NCBI GenBank assembly: GCA_002441545.1
Contig: DJWL01000088.1
Span: 1 to 64,000, forward strand
Direction: 5' to 3'
Source: Flavobacteriaceae bacterium UBA6231
GTDB taxonomy: Bacteria > Bacteroidota > Bacteroidia > Flavobacteriales > Flavobacteriaceae
DNA length: 64,000 nucleotides
Positions 61,121 through 64,000 of this stretch are shown in pieces; position 1 is the first letter of the stretch; each line of letters begins with the position of its first letter. The notes beneath the pieces are model-generated. The model was not told where the DNA came from. It saw only the letters and a program-made list of their open reading frames with translations, and made no database searches. The translations under genes were made by a program, and so were the position numbers.

Positions 61121-62005
61121 TTAAGCAAGAATAGGTTCTTCTTTTAATGCAATAAAATACACATCATCTAATTGTGGATTGGCTTCTATAAAATCTTCTG
61201 CTGGTTTTTCTAATGAATGTACTCGAATATTTAACGTATTGTCTTGATTGTAGTTTGATGAAAGCACTTTATATGTAGCTTCCATGTATTCCAACTCATC
61301 ACGTTCAATAATTTTAGTCCAAATTTGTCCTTTAATTTCTTCTATCGCTAGAATTGGTGTGATTTGCTTTACAATTTTTCCTTCATCTAAAATAGCCATT
61401 TCGTGACATAATTCTTTTACATCATCAACGATATGAGTAGAAAAAATTACCGTACAATTAGTACCTACTTCACGCAAAACATTTAAGAATCTTTGGCGTT
61501 CAGCAGGATCTAAACCAGCAGTAGGTTCATCAACAATTATTAACTTAGGATTGTTTAATAACAATTGAGCAATGCCAAAACGTTGCTTCATACCACCAGA
61601 ATAACCAGCTACTTCTTTTTTTCGCACATCATATAAATTAGTGATTTCCAGCACCTCTTTAACTAGTTTTTGTCTATCACTTTTTGATTTAACACCTTTT
61701 AAAGTTGCAAAATAATCCAATAACTCTTCGGCAGACATTTTTGGATACACACCAAATGATTGTGGCAAGTACCCCAATATTTTTCTTAAAGCCATTTTAT
61801 CTTCAAGCACATTAATATCTCCAAAGGTTATTGAACCTGAATCTGGGCTTTGCAACGTAGCAATAGTTCTCATTAAAGATGATTTTCCTGCACCATTTTT
61901 TCCAAGCAATCCAAACATTCCTGCTCCTATTTCTAAATTTAAATTATCAATGGCCTTTACACCATTATTGTATGTTTTGGTAAGATCTTTAATGATTAAC
62001 TTCAT
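61121..62005 (-). CDS. ABC transporter ATP-binding protein
   Basis: A 294-residue ATPase with Walker A GKNGAGKSS (around residue 36), Q-loop PQSFGVYPKM, signature YSGGMKQR, Walker B LIIVDEP and the switch His in IFSTHIVDD. It is the energising partner of the permease/M1 fusion downstream: the two are on the same strand, 35 bases apart. The last ~80 residues form a C-terminal extension typical of ABC-2-linked ATPases of the CcmA/NatA type. Confidence 0.93.
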   Translation of the reverse strand: MKLIIKDLTKTYNNGVKAIDNLNLEIGAGMFGLLGKNGAGKSSLMRTIATLQSPDSGSITFGDINVLEDKMALRKILGYLPQSFGVYPKMSAEELLDYFATLKGVKSKSDRQKLVKEVLEITNLYDVRKKEVAGYSGGMKQRFGIAQLLLNNPKLIIVDEPTAGLDPAERQRFLNVLREVGTNCTVIFSTHIVDDVKELCHEMAILDEGKIVKQITPILAIEEIKGQIWTKIIERDELEYMEATYKVLSSNYNQDNTLNIRVHSLEKPAEDFIEANPQLDDVYFIALKEEPILA

Positions 62006-62187
62006 CTTTTTGGTTTTATGTCACTATCTTAATTGGTTAATAGGTGTGAAAATAGTCAAATTTGTTACAAAATATTAAAACTACAGTGCTAAAAACTAAA
62101 TAAATCATGTTATTTTTACTGAAATTTTCTTTAAAGAATTTCAATAAAGAACCTACTTTTAAGGTTTTTAAAAAACATAATGAAATC

Positions 62188-63276
62188 ATGTCGAAAAAAT
62201 CAATTTTAAACAAAAAATCAATGGCTTTTTTAGAAGCCTATTTAAATAATGCAGCACCAACAGGTTATGAATGGGACGGACAAAAATTATGGATGGATTA
62301 TTTAAAACCATATGTTGATGAATTTATAACAGATACTTACGGAACAGCTGTTGGCATTATTAATCCAAAAGCTAAATATAAAGTGGTTATTGAAGGGCAT
62401 GCTGATGAAATTTCGTGGTACGTTAATTATATTTCTGATAACGGATTGATTTATGTTATTAGAAATGGTGGCAGTGACCATCAAATTGCACCAAGTAAAG
62501 TGGTTAATATCCATACCAAAAATGGCATTATAAAAGGCGTTTTTGGATGGCCTGCAATCCATACCAGAGATAAAGGAAAAGAAGAAGCTCCAAAACCTGA
62601 AAATATTTTTATTGACTGTGGTTGTAAAAACAAAGAAGAAGTTGAAAAATTGGGAGTACATGTAGGATGTGTAATTACGTATCCTGATGAGTTTCATATT
62701 TTAAATAGAGACAAATTTGTTTGCAGAGCCCTTGATAACAGAATGGGGGGATTTATGATTGCAGAAGTAGCTCGATTACTTCATGAAAACAAGAAAACAT
62801 TGCCTTTTGGTTTGTACGTAGTAAACTCAGTACAAGAAGAAATTGGCTTACGTGGTGCTGAAATGATTACTCAAAACATAAAACCCAATGTAGCTATTGT
62901 AACCGATGTTACTCATGACACAACGACTCCTATGATTGAAAAGAAAATTCAAGGGGATTTAGAAATGGGTAAAGGCCCAGTTATTGCCTATGCCCCAGCG
63001 GTTCAACAAAAATTACGCGATTTAATCACAGATACTGCCGACGCCAAAAAAATACCTTTTCAGCGTAATGCTTTATCCCGCGCAACGGGGACAGACACAG
63101 ATGCTTTTGCATACAGTAATGGTGGTGTTGCTTCTGCATTAATTTCATTACCATTGCGTTATATGCATACCACGGTTGAAATGGTTCATAGAGATGATGT
63201 TGAAAACGTGATTAAATTAATTTATGAATCCCTTTTAAATATAAAAGAAGGCGAAACATTTAGCTATTTTAAATAA
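62188..63276 (+). CDS. M42-family metallo-aminopeptidase
   Basis: A 362-residue peptidase of the M42 (glutamyl aminopeptidase/FrvX-like) family. Two co-catalytic metal ions are bound by EGHADEIS (His, Asp), RALDNRMGG (Asp), NSVQEEIGLRGAE (catalytic Glu pair), VTDVTHD and a late PLRYMHTTVE (His). It removes N-terminal residues of peptides and forms tetrahedral oligomers in known members. I use the ATG at 62188 (MSKKSILN) rather than one 27 codons upstream; a near-consensus TACTTTTA box lies between them. A Nudix gene follows. Confidence 0.9.
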   Translation: MSKKSILNKKSMAFLEAYLNNAAPTGYEWDGQKLWMDYLKPYVDEFITDTYGTAVGIINPKAKYKVVIEGHADEISWYVNYISDNGLIYVIRNGGSDHQIAPSKVVNIHTKNGIIKGVFGWPAIHTRDKGKEEAPKPENIFIDCGCKNKEEVEKLGVHVGCVITYPDEFHILNRDKFVCRALDNRMGGFMIAEVARLLHENKKTLPFGLYVVNSVQEEIGLRGAEMITQNIKPNVAIVTDVTHDTTTPMIEKKIQGDLEMGKGPVIAYAPAVQQKLRDLITDTADAKKIPFQRNALSRATGTDTDAFAYSNGGVASALISLPLRYMHTTVEMVHRDDVENVIKLIYESLLNIKEGETFSYFK

Positions 63277-63286
63277 AGACTCGTTT

Positions 63287-63308
63287 GATTCCTGCCTTAG
63301 CAGGAATC
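63287..63308 (+). terminator. Hairpin behind the M42 gene
   Basis: GATTCCTGC, CTTA, GCAGGAATC form a 9-pair perfect hairpin followed by TTTATTT. Sequences of this form are also common as short intergenic repeats. Confidence 0.55.
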
Positions 63309-63327
63309 TTTATTTAAAACAAATCCA

Positions 63328-63876
63328 ATGGATGAATATATTGACATAGTTACTAAAGAAGGAAAACTTACTGGTAAAAAAGCCTTAAAATCAGAAATAC
63401 ATTCTATAGGCTATTATCATAATACTGCTCATGTTTGGTTATATACAAAGCATAGAGAAATTCTTCTGGCGCAACGCGATGCTAATAAGTCCATTTGCCC
63501 TTTATTATGGGATGTTTCAGTTGCTGGTCATGTTGATTCTGGCGAATTAATCATTCAAGCCGCCATTCGAGAAGTAAAAGAAGAAATTGGTCTAGATTTA
63601 ATTCCTGATGAACTACATAAAATAGGTGTGTTTGAATGCTTTCAATCTTACCCTAATGGCATTAAAGACTTTGAATTTCATCACACTTATATTGCTGAAT
63701 TAAAAGTCCCTATTTCAAAACTAATTCCACAAATTGGTGAAGTTGAAGCTTTAAAACTGGTTTCTTTTGAATCTTTTGAAAGTATTTTAGAGCGTATTGG
63801 AGATAATAATCATTTTGTGCCTAGTAACAAGGCGTACTATAAATTGGTTTTAAATAATATTAAGAAAATGTTCTGA
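63328..63876 (+). CDS. Nudix hydrolase (IDI-like branch)
   Basis: A 182-residue Nudix protein. The Nudix box starts at Gly in GHVDSGE and runs as G-5x-E-7x-REVKEEIGL (around residues 71-93), complete for catalysis. The N-terminal MDEYIDIVTKEGKLTGKKALKSEIH and the HNTAHVWLYT part resemble YfcD/IDI-like Nudix proteins that act on a nucleoside diphosphate or isopentenyl-type substrate. The exact substrate cannot be told. It is followed by the PrsW-like gene after 16 bases. Confidence 0.9.
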   Translation: MDEYIDIVTKEGKLTGKKALKSEIHSIGYYHNTAHVWLYTKHREILLAQRDANKSICPLLWDVSVAGHVDSGELIIQAAIREVKEEIGLDLIPDELHKIGVFECFQSYPNGIKDFEFHHTYIAELKVPISKLIPQIGEVEALKLVSFESFESILERIGDNNHFVPSNKAYYKLVLNNIKKMF

Positions 63877-63892
63877 TTAAGACTTATTTCGT

Positions 63893-64000
63893 ATGAATTT
63901 AATTCTATTAGCTATTGCACCGGTTTTTTTAATAATTGTCTATATATACATAAAGGATAAGTATGAAAAAGAACCTAAAAGACTCTTGTTATACAACTTT
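63893..64000 (+). CDS. PrsW-like intramembrane protease, N-terminus only
   Basis: The first 36 codons, cut by the window edge: a hydrophobic helix (MNLILLAIAPVFLIIVYIYI) followed by KDKYEKEPKRLL. The pattern of a first helix ending in Asp-Lys-x-x-x-Glu-Pro is typical of the PrsW family, which cleave anti-sigma factors in the membrane, but only the start is visible. No claim on the active-site glutamates is possible. Confidence 0.55.
   Translation, partial: MNLILLAIAPVFLIIVYIYIKDKYEKEPKRLLLYNF

Overview
This window is an AT-rich chromosomal segment from a member of the Flavobacteriaceae (phylum Bacteroidota). The evidence is the gene families themselves: a GIN-domain protein, DUF6048/DUF6452/DUF4294/DUF4268 proteins, a CCC-motif membrane protein, a type IX secretion C-terminal sorting domain and a SusC/CirA-like TonB receptor. 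Several upstream regions also carry the Bacteroidota promoter pattern, TTG about 20 bases before TAnnTTTG. I cannot fix the genus. Most of the window is core housekeeping sequence. There is no rRNA operon, CRISPR array, prophage or complete insertion sequence.

Layout. 1-2.3 kb: a cut-off tRNA-Pro, tRNA-Ser(GCU) and a 7TM-HD phosphodiesterase. 2.4-11.1 kb: thiolase, an NlpC/P60 hydrolase, a TPR protein, gyrA and a ClpC-type unfoldase. 11.1-14.2 kb: an ECF sigma factor, a membrane-anchored probable partner and two exported auto-adhesin-like proteins. 14.2-22.7 kb: an MFS transporter, an M48 protease, tandem msrB genes with a DinB-like protein, type II NADH dehydrogenase, lpdA and aroQ. 22.7-24.8 kb: three small outer-membrane beta-barrel genes in a row; the first has an in-frame TGA just before its last strand. 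25.2-31.2 kb: a TM2 protein, a Xer recombinase, a PAS histidine kinase, rny, a 6S-like RNA, zapA and a coiled-coil gene upstream of zapA. 31.3-41.6 kb: an M23 peptidase, a TonB receptor, a secreted nuclease/phosphatase-fold protein, a GH20 hexosaminidase, a cysteine desulfurase, a calcium-repeat lipoprotein and an Smr protein. 41.7-46.7 kb: small membrane proteins, rocD, rlmD and the DUF6452/DUF6048 pair.

Accessory part, 46.6-52.2 kb: a hipBA-type toxin-antitoxin module with inverted-repeat candidate operators, a small stress-type cluster (SpoIIAA-like protein, UspA, a 59-residue CxxC/CxxH protein) and an isolated 688-residue protein. That last protein has a PIN-like nuclease domain, a long coiled coil and a C-terminal two-helix membrane anchor. 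It has its own promoter with a perfect 9+9 bp palindrome over the -33 element and a leader hairpin, and an imperfect inverted repeat follows the gene. It is the best candidate here for an undescribed system.

52.2-64 kb: a THUMP methyltransferase, a structured RNA element, a SAM methyltransferase/ZIP transporter/DUF4268 operon, GNAT, TrhA-like and DUF4294 genes, a large ABC-permease/M1-peptidase fusion split by a one-base frameshift, its ATPase, an M42 peptidase, a Nudix hydrolase and the first codons of a PrsW-like gene. Short interspersed inverted repeats occur between genes in at least three sequence families.
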